DNA of 64,000 nt from Streptomyces sp. NRRL F-5122 (GTDB lineage: Bacteria; Actinomycetota; Actinomycetes; Streptomycetales; Streptomycetaceae): positions 35,519 to 99,518 of the forward strand of contig NZ_LMWH01000233.1 in NCBI RefSeq assembly GCF_001507435.1. The letters are read 5' to 3'. A program made the position numbers and the translations under genes. The first letter of the stretch is position 1. Every line of letters begins with the position of its first letter. Under the pieces are notes generated by a model. The model did no database searches. It saw only the letters and a list, made by a program, of their open reading frames with translations, and was not told the DNA's origin. Of the stretch, positions 54,954 to 63,093 are shown piece after piece.

Positions 54954-55232
54954 TGCGGTCGATCGACGGCAGTGGAGCCTGGGTGCGCCTACAGGACGTT
55001 CGGACCGGACTTGCCGAATCCCGGCCCTGGATCGGCGCTCAAGCTGTTCCGCGCCGACGCCGGGTCAGCACGGATCGGCGCCGCAACGGGCGCCGTTGCG
55101 CAGCGAGAACCGCCGCGACCGCTGCCGCGCGTGGGGACATCGCTCTTGGACCATGCGGAAGCTCCATGAGGGGATGGCTGGCTCGCGGACGGGCACACCC
55201 AGCTGAAGATCGCGACTAGCCTGTGCGCCTCA
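54954..55232. other. leader or upstream region of the second GH92 gene
   Basis: No gene is supported between the GH92 start and the operator at 55233. If transcription begins near the operator, the leader would be about 300 nt. Confidence 0.35.
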
Positions 55233-55246
55233 GACAACGTTGTCAA
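55233..55246 (-). promoter_or_regulatory. LacI-type operator upstream of the second GH92 gene
   Basis: Read on the minus strand this is TTGACAACGTTGTC, identical over 14 bases to 32094-32107. Its core GACAACGTTGTC (55233-55244) is a perfect palindrome. The TTGACA could itself be a -35 element, so a bound repressor would cover the promoter. Confidence 0.65.
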
Positions 55247-56010
55247 TACTGATGGCGCAACCTGTTCCGTTCGAATTCATCACCAAGGCCGGCGCCGTGA
55301 CGAACCGGAGCCGCTGCGGCCGATCAAGGCGCCCTTCGTCGTTCCGGCGCTGTCCACCCCAACAGTCGCGTCGCGATGGGCCGGTTCGCTCACGAAGGCC
55401 ACGCACGTTCAGCGGGCCGGCCGGCGTGGCACTCCCAGTCGGCACGGTCTCCGCCGCCGCCATCGGGGCTGTACTGCGGCATGTCTGGCCGATGGCCGGC
55501 AGCCTGGCTGGTTGGTCTCAGACCGGTGGCCTGCGGGATCAACGCTCCGGCTCGCGCGAAGACTCCAAGCCTTCGGATGCCGATCAGTGCGCCGGCTAGG
55601 CGAACCGCTCGCCGACCGTGAGTGTCGTGGTGCTCACCGGCGCGATGCCGAGCTTGCATCGGAGCCTGCTGATGCCACTGCGCCGATGTCCGGCGCAACC
55701 CAGACCGCGGCGGCAAACGCTGTCGGCGACGAGTGCGGGCGCCGACACCCGGCCGGGCCGCTGAGCCGACGGGTGACTCCCGCTTGCCGAAACGTGGGGC
55801 AGGCCGAGGCAGGAAGCCCCAAACCCGCCTTGCCATCGAACAGGCGCCTGTGGGCCGCAGCGACGCACGGGCCGCGGCGCAGGTGTACCGATCGGTTCGC
55901 GAGGAGCCTCGCCCAATCCGTGCCTGGTTGGCCCCCTGGTGTGCTCCCAACAATGAGCCGTGACGGGGCAGAGGTGCCCGTCGTATCAACACGACATGGA
56001 GTGATGGAAA
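55247..56010. other. 764-bp stretch without a recognisable gene
   Basis: Frames on both strands give Arg/Pro/Ala-rich translations without family features. It may be degenerate sequence. The last 50 bases contain the start region of the NmrA-type gene. Confidence 0.35.
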
Positions 56011-56958
56011 GTGTCCGAGAAGAAGATCATCGCCGTGGTCGGGGCCACCGGTGCGCAGGGGGGCGGACTGGCGAGCGCCATGCTGCATGACCCGGACGGT
56101 CCGTTCGCGGTCCGTGCGATCACCCGTCGCGCGGATTCGGACAAGGCTCGTGCGCTGGCCGACCGCGGCGCGGAGGTGGTCGAGGCCGACCTCGGCGACG
56201 AGGCCGACCTGCGCCGGGCGTTCGCCGGCGCACACGGCGCGTACGTGGTGACGAACTACTGGGAGGGCATGTCCGCCGAGACGGAGCTGGCCCAGGCCCA
56301 CAACGCGGCGCGGGCTGCGAAGGACGCCGAGGTGCGACATGTCATCTGGTCGACTCTGGAGGACACCCGCGAACACATCCCGGTCACCGACACCCGAGTA
56401 CCCGTGCTCGAGGGGTCCTACACCGTCCCGCATTTCGACGCCAAGGCGGAGGCGGACCGGTTCTTCGTCGGCCTCGGCGTGCCCACGACGTTGCTGCGCA
56501 CCACTTTCTACTGGGAGGCGTTCCTGCAGGGTTTCGCCCCCCGTCGCGACGACTCCGGCCGCCTGGTGCTGAATCTGCCGATGGGCGAGAGCGCGCTGGC
56601 CGGGATCGCCGCCGAGGACATCGGCCGGGTCGCACTGGCGATCTTCGCCAGCGGCGAGGAGTTCATCGGCGCGACGGTCAGCATCGCCGGTGAGCATCTG
56701 ACCGGTGACCAGATGGCTTCGGCGTTCGCGGAGCTTTACGGCGAGCCGGTGGACTACCGGCCCTTCACGCACGACCAGTTCCGCGCGCTCGGCATTCCCG
56801 CTGCCGCGGAGATAGGCAACATGTTCCAGTACTACACCGAGGCCGCCGACGCCTTCACGGGCGCCCGCGACCTGGACCTCGTCCGGAACCTGCACCCGGG
56901 TCTGCAGACCTTCCGTGACTGGCTGGCCGCCCACAAGGACGCCCTCACCGCCGGCTGA
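56011..56958 (+). CDS. NmrA/HSCARG-type NAD(P)-binding protein
   Basis: The GTG at 56011 begins an atypical short-chain-dehydrogenase fold: KKIIAVVGATGAQGGGLASA carries the dinucleotide-binding G-A-T-G-A-Q-G-G motif. It is followed by VEADLGDEADLRRAFAGAHG, AYVVTNYWEG and RHVIWSTLED. The Tyr-x3-Lys catalytic pair of true dehydrogenases is not evident, as in NmrA redox sensors. The 315 residues match HSCARG-like proteins, which sense NADPH/NADP or act as reductases. The next gene starts 66 nt downstream, so the two are probably one transcript. Confidence 0.88.
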   Translation: MSEKKIIAVVGATGAQGGGLASAMLHDPDGPFAVRAITRRADSDKARALADRGAEVVEADLGDEADLRRAFAGAHGAYVVTNYWEGMSAETELAQAHNAARAAKDAEVRHVIWSTLEDTREHIPVTDTRVPVLEGSYTVPHFDAKAEADRFFVGLGVPTTLLRTTFYWEAFLQGFAPRRDDSGRLVLNLPMGESALAGIAAEDIGRVALAIFASGEEFIGATVSIAGEHLTGDQMASAFAELYGEPVDYRPFTHDQFRALGIPAAAEIGNMFQYYTEAADAFTGARDLDLVRNLHPGLQTFRDWLAAHKDALTAG

Positions 56959-57023
56959 GACCGCCGGGACCGACCACCGCGGTTCCCCAGCACCACATCC
57001 CGCACCCCCCAACGGAGACCATC

Positions 57024-58091
57024 ATGTCCGCACCCGACCCGTCCACGAGCCGCCGGTCGTTCCTCGCCCGCACCGCCGCAGTCGCGGCCGTACCGTCGGT
57101 CGCCGCGCTCACGGAAGGCGCCCTTGCCGAACCCGCGGCGGCTGCCGAGACCACGCTGCCCGACTACGCTCCCGTCCCCAAGTCCGCCCTGGGCCCCGCC
57201 CTCAACGAGCAGGGCTACTACGTCGGGCAGGTGGAGCGGAACCTGTACTGGGTCACCGATGGCACGTACCAGGCGGCGTTCCTCGCCACCCGAGACGGCG
57301 TCGTGCTCTTCGACGCGCCCCCGACCATCGGCCACAACCTGCAGCGAGCCATCGACCAGGTCACCGCCGAGAACGGCGTCTCCAACAAGGTGACGCACCT
57401 CGTGTACTCGCACCACCATGCCGATCACCTGGGCGCCTCCTCGCTCTTCGGCAAGAGCGTCACGCGGATCGGCCACGCCGAGAACAAGCGGCTGCTGCTG
57501 CGCGACAACGATCCGACCCGACCGGCGCCCGACATCACCTTCGAGGACCACTACGCGCTCCGCGTCGGCGGGCAACGCATCAGGCTGGCCTGGCACGGCA
57601 CCAACCATAGTCCGGACAATATCTACATCCATCTGCCCGACCACGACACGCTGATGCTCGTCGACGTCGCACTGCCCGGGTGGGTCCCCATCTACAACCT
57701 CAACCTCAGCGAGGACATCCCCGGCTTCATGGCCGCTTCCACCACCGCGCTGTCCTACCCGTGGAAGCACTTCATCGCCGGACATCTGGGGCGGCTCGGC
57801 AACCGCGAGGACGTGACACTGCACCAGCAGTACGTCACGGACATCGCCGCACAGGTCCGCACCGCCCTCGCCACCGTCGACCCCACGCCATACTTCGTCA
57901 AGTACGGGGCGAACACCTGGGCCGCCGTCAAGACCTACCTCGACGCCGTGACCGACCGCGCCGCCGCACCGGTCATCGCGAAGTACACCGGCGTGTTGGC
58001 CGCGGCGGACGTGTTCACGGTCAGCAGCACCCTCGTCGTACTGGAGTCGATCCGCCTCGACCTCGGAGACGGCTCCCAGATCCATCCGTGA
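57024..58091 (+). CDS. exported metallo-beta-lactamase-fold hydrolase
   Basis: A Tat signal peptide begins the protein (SRRSFLARTAAVAAVPSVAA), with cleavage near residue 40. The MBL fold carries HLVYSHHHADHLGASSLFG, the H-x-H-x-D-H zinc motif, then a third-ligand region HGTNHSPDNIYIHLP and DHDTLMLVDVALPGW, plus a late His in HFIAGHLGRLG. The 355 residues fit secreted hydrolases of this superfamily; substrate unknown. The gene follows the NmrA-type gene and is closed by a very strong terminator. Confidence 0.9.
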   Translation: MSAPDPSTSRRSFLARTAAVAAVPSVAALTEGALAEPAAAAETTLPDYAPVPKSALGPALNEQGYYVGQVERNLYWVTDGTYQAAFLATRDGVVLFDAPPTIGHNLQRAIDQVTAENGVSNKVTHLVYSHHHADHLGASSLFGKSVTRIGHAENKRLLLRDNDPTRPAPDITFEDHYALRVGGQRIRLAWHGTNHSPDNIYIHLPDHDTLMLVDVALPGWVPIYNLNLSEDIPGFMAASTTALSYPWKHFIAGHLGRLGNREDVTLHQQYVTDIAAQVRTALATVDPTPYFVKYGANTWAAVKTYLDAVTDRAAAPVIAKYTGVLAAADVFTVSSTLVVLESIRLDLGDGSQIHP

Positions 58092-58110
58092 CGGGCCGAC
58101 GACACCCACG

Positions 58111-58152
58111 CACGCCTCGGGACGGCCGGCACGCCGGCCGTCCCGAGGCGTG
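58111..58152 (+). terminator. very strong terminator after the MBL gene
   Basis: Perfect 19-bp stem (58111-58129 with 58134-58152) and a 4-nt loop, 20 nt after the stop codon. Confidence 0.85.
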
Positions 58153-58251
58153 CTGCGGATCGACTCCGGTCCCGCCGAGCTCCCGATGTCCTGAGCATCC
58201 GCGCCCAATCTGTACCTGGCAGCGTTCGCAGCGAGGACGATACTGGCTCAC

Positions 58252-59109
58252 ATGGACCGCAACGATCTGGCCGAATTCCTGCGAACCGTGCGGGAGCGGC
58301 TGCAACCCTGGGACGTCGGCCTGCCGGCAGGCACCGCACGGCGCACACCCGGGCTGCGCCGCGAAGAGGTGGCCCGGCTTGCGCACATCTCCGTCGAGTA
58401 CTACGCACGTCTGGAACAGGGACGCGGTTCCAGCCCCTCCCGACGGGTCCTGAGCGAACTGGCCCGCGCCCTGCGCCTCAGCGCGGACGAACGCGTTCAC
58501 CTCTTCGAACTCGCCGACGTCGCCCCGGAGTCGCCGACAGGACCGCGTTCGGACGTACCGGCGACGGTATTGAATCTGCTGGAGCACATGACAGAGATCG
58601 CGGCGTTCGTCGTCAACGCCCGCTACGACGTCATTGCCTGGAACACGCTCGCCACCGCGCTGTTCGAGGACTTCTCCGCCGTGCCACCGGCCCGGCGCAA
58701 TCTCGTCCACCGGCATTTCCTGCATCCCGAGCCCGCCGCCCGTCACTACGGCATGTCCGGCGCCGAGGAGTTCGGCCGGCTGGCGGTGGGCCGGCTGCGT
58801 GCCGCCGCCGGCCGCTACCCCACCGACCCGCAGATCCGCAACATGGTCGAAACGCTGTACAAGCGGAGCCCCGAATTCGCAGAGCTGTGGGACCACCATC
58901 ACATCGACAGCGGCTCCCACCACCACAAGACCATGCAGCACCCCGTGGTCGGCACGCTGCAGCTCAACTGCGACACCCTCGCCGTGCCCATGCGCGACCA
59001 GTACCTCGTCTGCTTCACCGCCGAACGCGGCAGCCCCTCCCACAACGCGCTCCGACTGCTCTCCGTCGTTGGTACCCAGGACATGACCGTGACGACGGAC
59101 AACGGATGA
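58252..59109 (+). CDS. XRE-family regulator with MmyB-type ligand-binding domain
   Basis: The N-terminal HTH (about residues 5-80) reads TPGLRREEVARLAHISVEYY, ARLEQGRG, then RRVLSELARALRLSADERVH, typical of this Streptomyces group. The C-terminal MmyB-like PAS domain (about 105-275) has AAFVVNARYDVIAWNTLATA, LFEDF and a late GTLQLNCDTLAVPMRDQ. Such regulators often control adjacent oxidoreductase genes, here the NmrA-type and MBL genes just upstream. A 19-bp terminator separates it from them, so it has its own promoter. Confidence 0.9.
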   Translation: MDRNDLAEFLRTVRERLQPWDVGLPAGTARRTPGLRREEVARLAHISVEYYARLEQGRGSSPSRRVLSELARALRLSADERVHLFELADVAPESPTGPRSDVPATVLNLLEHMTEIAAFVVNARYDVIAWNTLATALFEDFSAVPPARRNLVHRHFLHPEPAARHYGMSGAEEFGRLAVGRLRAAAGRYPTDPQIRNMVETLYKRSPEFAELWDHHHIDSGSHHHKTMQHPVVGTLQLNCDTLAVPMRDQYLVCFTAERGSPSHNALRLLSVVGTQDMTVTTDNG

Positions 59110-59339
59110 CTCCGCGGCGCTTTACACCATCCGGCCAACATGGGCCCGACCACGCCACCGCCGTCCTTGTTCCCATACCGAGGAGACCGGCTCGGCGGAA
59201 CCCTCCACGCGTATCGACGTAAAGCCTGACCGGCTCGCCCGGGGCTCTCACGATACGCAATGAGGACCGCGTCGACTCGCCCAAAGGTCACCGCGCGCCG
59301 ACCCCACCGGGAAGATACCGCTTGGCGCAGGATCACGGT

Positions 59340-59575
59340 TCAGTCGGTACCGGGGACGTAGAGGTAGCAGCCTGCACCGACGTAGCCCAGCATCCGATCC
59401 CCGGTCTGTGGGCCGACGACGCCGTCCACACTCAGGTGCGGAAAATAGCCCGCCTGGTTCCACCACTGCTGGAAGCTCTTGATGCCGGAGTAGGTCTGCG
59501 GGGCCGAAGGCACCGTCGACGGGCCGTCGTAGAGCCCGGGTAGCCAAGGACGGTTGAACCAGCGGGGACTGGAAT
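59340..59575 (-). pseudogene. truncated peptidoglycan-binding-like domain fragment
   Basis: The last 75 or so residues of this frame are natural: RWFNRPWLPGLYDGPSTVPS, SGIKSFQQWWNQAGYFPHLS, VDGVVGPQTGDRML, with the V-D-G-x-x-G-P-x-T signature of peptidoglycan-binding domains. Upstream the frame overlaps the secreted protein's gene and is nonsensical. A GTG near 59593 could start a short product without a signal peptide, but a broken gene is more likely. It lies directly downstream of a gene with a related domain. Confidence 0.5.
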
Positions 59576-59608
59576 CGGGTGATCCACCCACCAGTCCCCG
59601 GGCCCTGC

Positions 59609-59995
59609 TCAGCCGGCGGCCAGGTAGCGCAGTCCGCGCCAGGACTGCGGCCCCGGTAAACCGTCGACCGAGACGCCTCCCATGGTTTCCTGGGCCAGCT
59701 TCATCGCTGCCTGGGAATGCGCGCCGAAGATCCCGTCCACGGAGTAGCGGTAGTAACCGATCCACTTCAGCAGGCACTGCGCCTCGATGCCCGCATTCGT
59801 CACAGAGGAAGCCGACGGAACGACCGTGTTGCCGCTGTAGTAGCCGGCGTACTCATAACCTCCGGAGGCGGAGTAGTGGCAGGTGTAGGTCTGCGCTGAC
59901 TGAGTTCCGGCCTCCGCGGCGGGGGCCATGGCCAGTCCTCCCCCGAGCACTACTGCAGCCGCGAATGCCGCCGAGAGACGTTTGTTGGTACGCAT
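59609..59995 (-). CDS. small secreted peptidoglycan-binding-like protein
   Basis: The ATG at 59995 follows CAGGAGGAAG. The 128-residue protein has a signal peptide (MRTNKRLSAAFAAAVVLGGG, cleavage after AEA). A single domain follows with YTCHYS...YAGYYSGN, GIEAQCLLKWIG, SVDGIFGAHSQAAMKLAQ and VDGLPGPQSWRGLRYL. This domain aligns along its length with the external part of the regulator at 60319-61032, including both cysteines. It is divergent from that regulator, with a 14-bp palindrome between them, and could be a soluble signal, competitor or target of the regulator. It might instead simply bind the cell wall. Confidence 0.85.
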   Translation of the reverse strand: MRTNKRLSAAFAAAVVLGGGLAMAPAAEAGTQSAQTYTCHYSASGGYEYAGYYSGNTVVPSASSVTNAGIEAQCLLKWIGYYRYSVDGIFGAHSQAAMKLAQETMGGVSVDGLPGPQSWRGLRYLAAG

Positions 59996-60143
59996 GGCGA
60001 GTTCTTCCTCCTGATGATGTGTGGCGAGTCCAAACGGCATGCCGCCGCTGCGGTGCGGGGTGGACCGCGCCGCCCGGCTTGCACACCGAGACTGCGGGGC
60101 AAGGGGTGCCGACTGCCAGGAACGACTCCGGATTGAGGACTTC

Positions 60144-60157
60144 GCGGGACGTCCCGC
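60144..60157. promoter_or_regulatory. 14-bp palindrome between the divergent secreted gene and regulator operon
   Basis: GCGGGACGTCCCGC is perfectly symmetric and lies 149 bp from one start codon and 162 bp from the other. It is the best operator candidate in the 323-bp divergent region 59996-60318, which holds no other gene. Confidence 0.4.
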
Positions 60158-60318
60158 CCGCTGACCTGCCGGGACAGTGCTCTGTTTGAAGCACGGCCGG
60201 GATGCGACGGCATGGGCGGGAGGCAGTTGGGCTGACCGAAAGGCCGCCTACGGTGGAGTCCCCGGAACGACATGATTGTGACGGCCGATCAGGTCGGCGA
60301 ATGGTATGGGGGTGGAAC

Positions 60319-61032
60319 GTGCCACGTTGGAAAGAATTACCCGATTCACTTGATGAGCGGGCGCAAAAACTGGTCGTTCAGCTGCGCCGGCTGAAGGACC
60401 ACAGTGGGATGAGTCTGTCGTCACTGCAGTCGAAGACCGGCTACTCCCGCTCTTCTTGGGAGCGTTACCTCAATGGGAGGGCCCTACCACCACGGCAGGC
60501 GGTGGAAGAGCTGGCGCGGGTCGGGGGTGTCGATCCGACACGGCTTCTTGTACTTCACGAGGTAGCTGAGGAGGCATGGCGGCGAGAACCCGACACATCG
60601 AGGAGATCGGATCCGTCCGAGTCGCGGGGTGCACGGCGCACGGTAGTGATCGGTGTCCTCGTGGCTGTGGTCCTCGGCGGGCTGGCCGCCGGGCTCCTGG
60701 TCCTCGCGCCGTGGGAGAACGGGGACTCGGGCACTCCGTCCCGCGGGGTCTTCACCTACAAGGCGGGAAAGACCTATCCCTGTGAGGTCAAGCAGAAGGC
60801 GGGACGGTTGTACGCCGGCTACAGCACCACCAGCACAGCGCTGCTCGGCGGGCCGGGGTGGGATGTCGTCGAGGCTCAGTGTCTTTTGCGCCATCTGGGC
60901 TTCGACCCGGGCGTTGTGGACGGTGTCTACGGGCCGAACACGACGCAGGCAGTCAAGCACCTGCAGGACAAGGCCGGCCTGCCTCCTGACGGCCTCGTGG
61001 GCCCGCGCACCTGGCAGGTACTGCGGAAATGA
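60319..61032 (+). CDS. membrane-anchored XRE-type regulator with external peptidoglycan-binding-like domain
   Basis: The GTG at 60319 follows GGGGGTGG. The order is: HTH (about residues 15-75; MSLSSLQSKTGYSRSSWERY, LNGRALPPRQAVEELARVGG), a charged linker, one transmembrane helix (about 107-131, VVIGVLVAVVLGGLAAGLLV), and an external domain (about 150-237) with YPCEVKQKAGRLYAGY, VEAQCLLRHLGF, VDGVYGPNTTQAVKHLQ and DGLVGPRTWQVLRK. The external domain matches the divergent secreted protein. Codon 7 (60337-60339) is TTA, so translation may depend on the bldA tRNA. Its stop overlaps the next gene (ATGA). This is a one-component sensor layout: DNA binding inside, wall or ligand sensing outside. Confidence 0.87.
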   Translation: MPRWKELPDSLDERAQKLVVQLRRLKDHSGMSLSSLQSKTGYSRSSWERYLNGRALPPRQAVEELARVGGVDPTRLLVLHEVAEEAWRREPDTSRRSDPSESRGARRTVVIGVLVAVVLGGLAAGLLVLAPWENGDSGTPSRGVFTYKAGKTYPCEVKQKAGRLYAGYSTTSTALLGGPGWDVVEAQCLLRHLGFDPGVVDGVYGPNTTQAVKHLQDKAGLPPDGLVGPRTWQVLRK

Positions 61033-61889
61033 CGGATACGGAACCGCCCGTGGCCGGGCCCGTATGCGCGCGACTGGCCGGGGAACTGCGCGATCTCAGG
61101 ACACGGACCGGCCTGAGCATGGTTGCGCTGGCTGCGCGCACCGTGTACAGCAAATCCTCCTGGGAACGCTACCTCAACGGCAAGCAACTCGCCCCGCGCC
61201 AAGCCGTCGAGGCGCTGTGCACCGTGGCAGGTGAACCCTCCGGGCGCCTGATGGCACTGTGGGAACTCGCCGACCTCGAATGGAGCGGACGGGCCCGCAC
61301 GACGGCACCCCCCGTGGCCCGAACGACCGCAACTACGCCACCCGACGACCGGCCGGGCGACCACGCAACATCCACTGTGCAGGCCACACCCCGCCAGGCG
61401 TACGGACAGCGCAGACGGCGGCACCGGGGGGGCCTCGCCGCCACCTGCGCGGTCGGGCTCACGGTCGCAATAGGGGTGACGACCTGGCTTCATGCGGCCA
61501 CCGAGAACCCCACGAATACCGCGCCCCCCGCACCACCCGCTCCCGGATGCCACGCCCGGACGTGTACAGGTCACAAGCCGACGGCGATGGGCTGCGCGAT
61601 GCCCGGTCAGGAACAAGTACTCCGCGAGCAGCGGCTTCCCACCGGAACACCACTGGAAATCGTCTACAGCAAACAGTGCCGCGCCGCGTGGGCGCTGGTG
61701 GGTACTGCGCAGATCGGAGACGTACTCACCGTGTCCACCCAGGGTGGCGCACCCGAGCATGCCAAGGTCGCCGACAAGTACGAGGCGGAGAACCCGCTTG
61801 TCACGCCCATGATCGACGGCAGCAGCCTCTCCGGACTTCGGACATGCTTCAAACCGGTGGACGGGCACAAGAAGTGCTTCCGAACCTGA
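61029..61889 (+). CDS. membrane-anchored XRE-type regulator with external DUF2690 domain
   Basis: The ATG lies within the ATGA overlap with the preceding gene. The N-terminal HTH (about 12-75) is the same type: LSMVALAARTVYSKSSWERY, LNGKQLAPRQAVEALC. A disordered Thr/Pro linker and one transmembrane helix (about 134-153, AATCAVGLTVAIGVTTWLHA) precede an external cysteine-rich DUF2690 domain (about 172-286: CHARTCTGHKPTAMGC, EIVYSKQCRAAWALVGTAQI, CFKPVDGHKKCF). The two regulators probably act together, possibly as a heterodimer binding the palindrome upstream. The external ligand is unknown. Confidence 0.87.
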   Translation: MTDTEPPVAGPVCARLAGELRDLRTRTGLSMVALAARTVYSKSSWERYLNGKQLAPRQAVEALCTVAGEPSGRLMALWELADLEWSGRARTTAPPVARTTATTPPDDRPGDHATSTVQATPRQAYGQRRRRHRGGLAATCAVGLTVAIGVTTWLHAATENPTNTAPPAPPAPGCHARTCTGHKPTAMGCAMPGQEQVLREQRLPTGTPLEIVYSKQCRAAWALVGTAQIGDVLTVSTQGGAPEHAKVADKYEAENPLVTPMIDGSSLSGLRTCFKPVDGHKKCFRT

Positions 61890-62089
61890 GCGAGGTCGCC
61901 AATCGCGATCGGGCCGGTTCCACGGCCGTCATTGGGCGGCGGTGACGACGCGGATTCCGCATCATTCCTGGTCCCGACCGGTGTTGGAGTACTGACAACC
62001 GGCGTGGCGGGACCGGCAGTTCGACGTGCCTTGCCGGGGCCTGGAAACCACACGCCCGCCGACTCCGTCCGTCGGCGCCGGGGAACAGC

Positions 62090-62899
62090 TCAGGATCCTG
62101 CCCGCCGCTGCTTGTCCCACTCCGCCCGCGAAAGGGCGGTGGGCCGCGGGAGCAGGACGCCGTCCACGTACAGGTCGACATGCTCGTTGTAGAAGGCTAC
62201 CAACCCCGCGATGGAGGAGCACGACACCGTCGGGAAGTCGTACGCCCAGGCGAGATCGTCGTGAGTGACGGCCCCGCTCACGAACGACCAGTACCCGCTG
62301 GTCCTCCCCTTGTACGGGCACGCCGTCACGGTTGCCGAGGAACGCAGCAGGGTCCAGTCGACGAAGGCGCGCTCCACGTAGTAACGGGTCGGCAGACCGG
62401 TTTCGAAGAGCTTCACCGAGGACGGCGCGTCCGCAAGGACGGTGCCGTCCACCTCGACGCGCACGCCACTGGACGAGCGCAGCGCGTCCACCCGGGTGTA
62501 CGGGCTCCTCGGGTGCACGAAGACCTGCTCGTCCTCCTCGAACCACGCGTCGATCGCATCCCACCGGAAACGGGCGGTGCCGATGAGGGCCTTCGGAGCT
62601 CCCTCGCCCCAGACCCACGCCGCACCCTCGCGGACCTCGGAACCCACCCGCAGCGAGTGCCGCCGCGCGGGACCGGGGCCCAGCCGGCCGGCGCGGCCGT
62701 CGTCGGTCAGGACACCCTCGGCCAGATCCCGCAGCGAAATGCTGTACTGCGGATAACCGGGCCACTCCCACACGTACAGCGCGCGGTGGGTGTCGAACAC
62801 CCACCGGCCGCCGACCTGCGCACGGATGCGCCGCGGCACCGGCTCGACATGCCCGACCGGGACGATGAGACCCGGATAGTCCACAGTCTCGTCCACCAT
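62090..62899 (-). CDS. double DUF427 domain protein
   Basis: The ATG at 62899 follows GAGGTGATCGCC. Two DUF427 units are present: the first (about residues 20-130) and the second (about 140-255), the latter with VRVEVDGTVLADAPSSVKLF, ETGLPTRYYV, VTACPYKGRTSGYWSFV and AWAYDFPTVSCSSIAG. The Y-Y-x3-D-V/W and C-P-Y-K-G motifs mark the family. DUF427 proteins are small cytosolic beta-rich proteins without an established biochemical role that I know of. No operon partner is evident. Confidence 0.9.
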   Translation of the reverse strand: MVDETVDYPGLIVPVGHVEPVPRRIRAQVGGRWVFDTHRALYVWEWPGYPQYSISLRDLAEGVLTDDGRAGRLGPGPARRHSLRVGSEVREGAAWVWGEGAPKALIGTARFRWDAIDAWFEEDEQVFVHPRSPYTRVDALRSSSGVRVEVDGTVLADAPSSVKLFETGLPTRYYVERAFVDWTLLRSSATVTACPYKGRTSGYWSFVSGAVTHDDLAWAYDFPTVSCSSIAGLVAFYNEHVDLYVDGVLLPRPTALSRAEWDKQRRAGS

Positions 62900-63093
62900 C
62901 GGCGATCACCTCGGTCCGCCCCGGCCGCTTCCGTACACCCAGTGTCTCCAGCGGACGTGCGAACCGGCCACTCCAGCCGTCTCCCGACAGACGAGCCCGG
63001 TGACGCCCTTGCCGACGGCTGCGCCCGCGGCACCACCGGTATGCGAAGGGCAAGTGGTCGGGTCGGGGCGGTTGACGGCGAGCCGGGCCGTGG

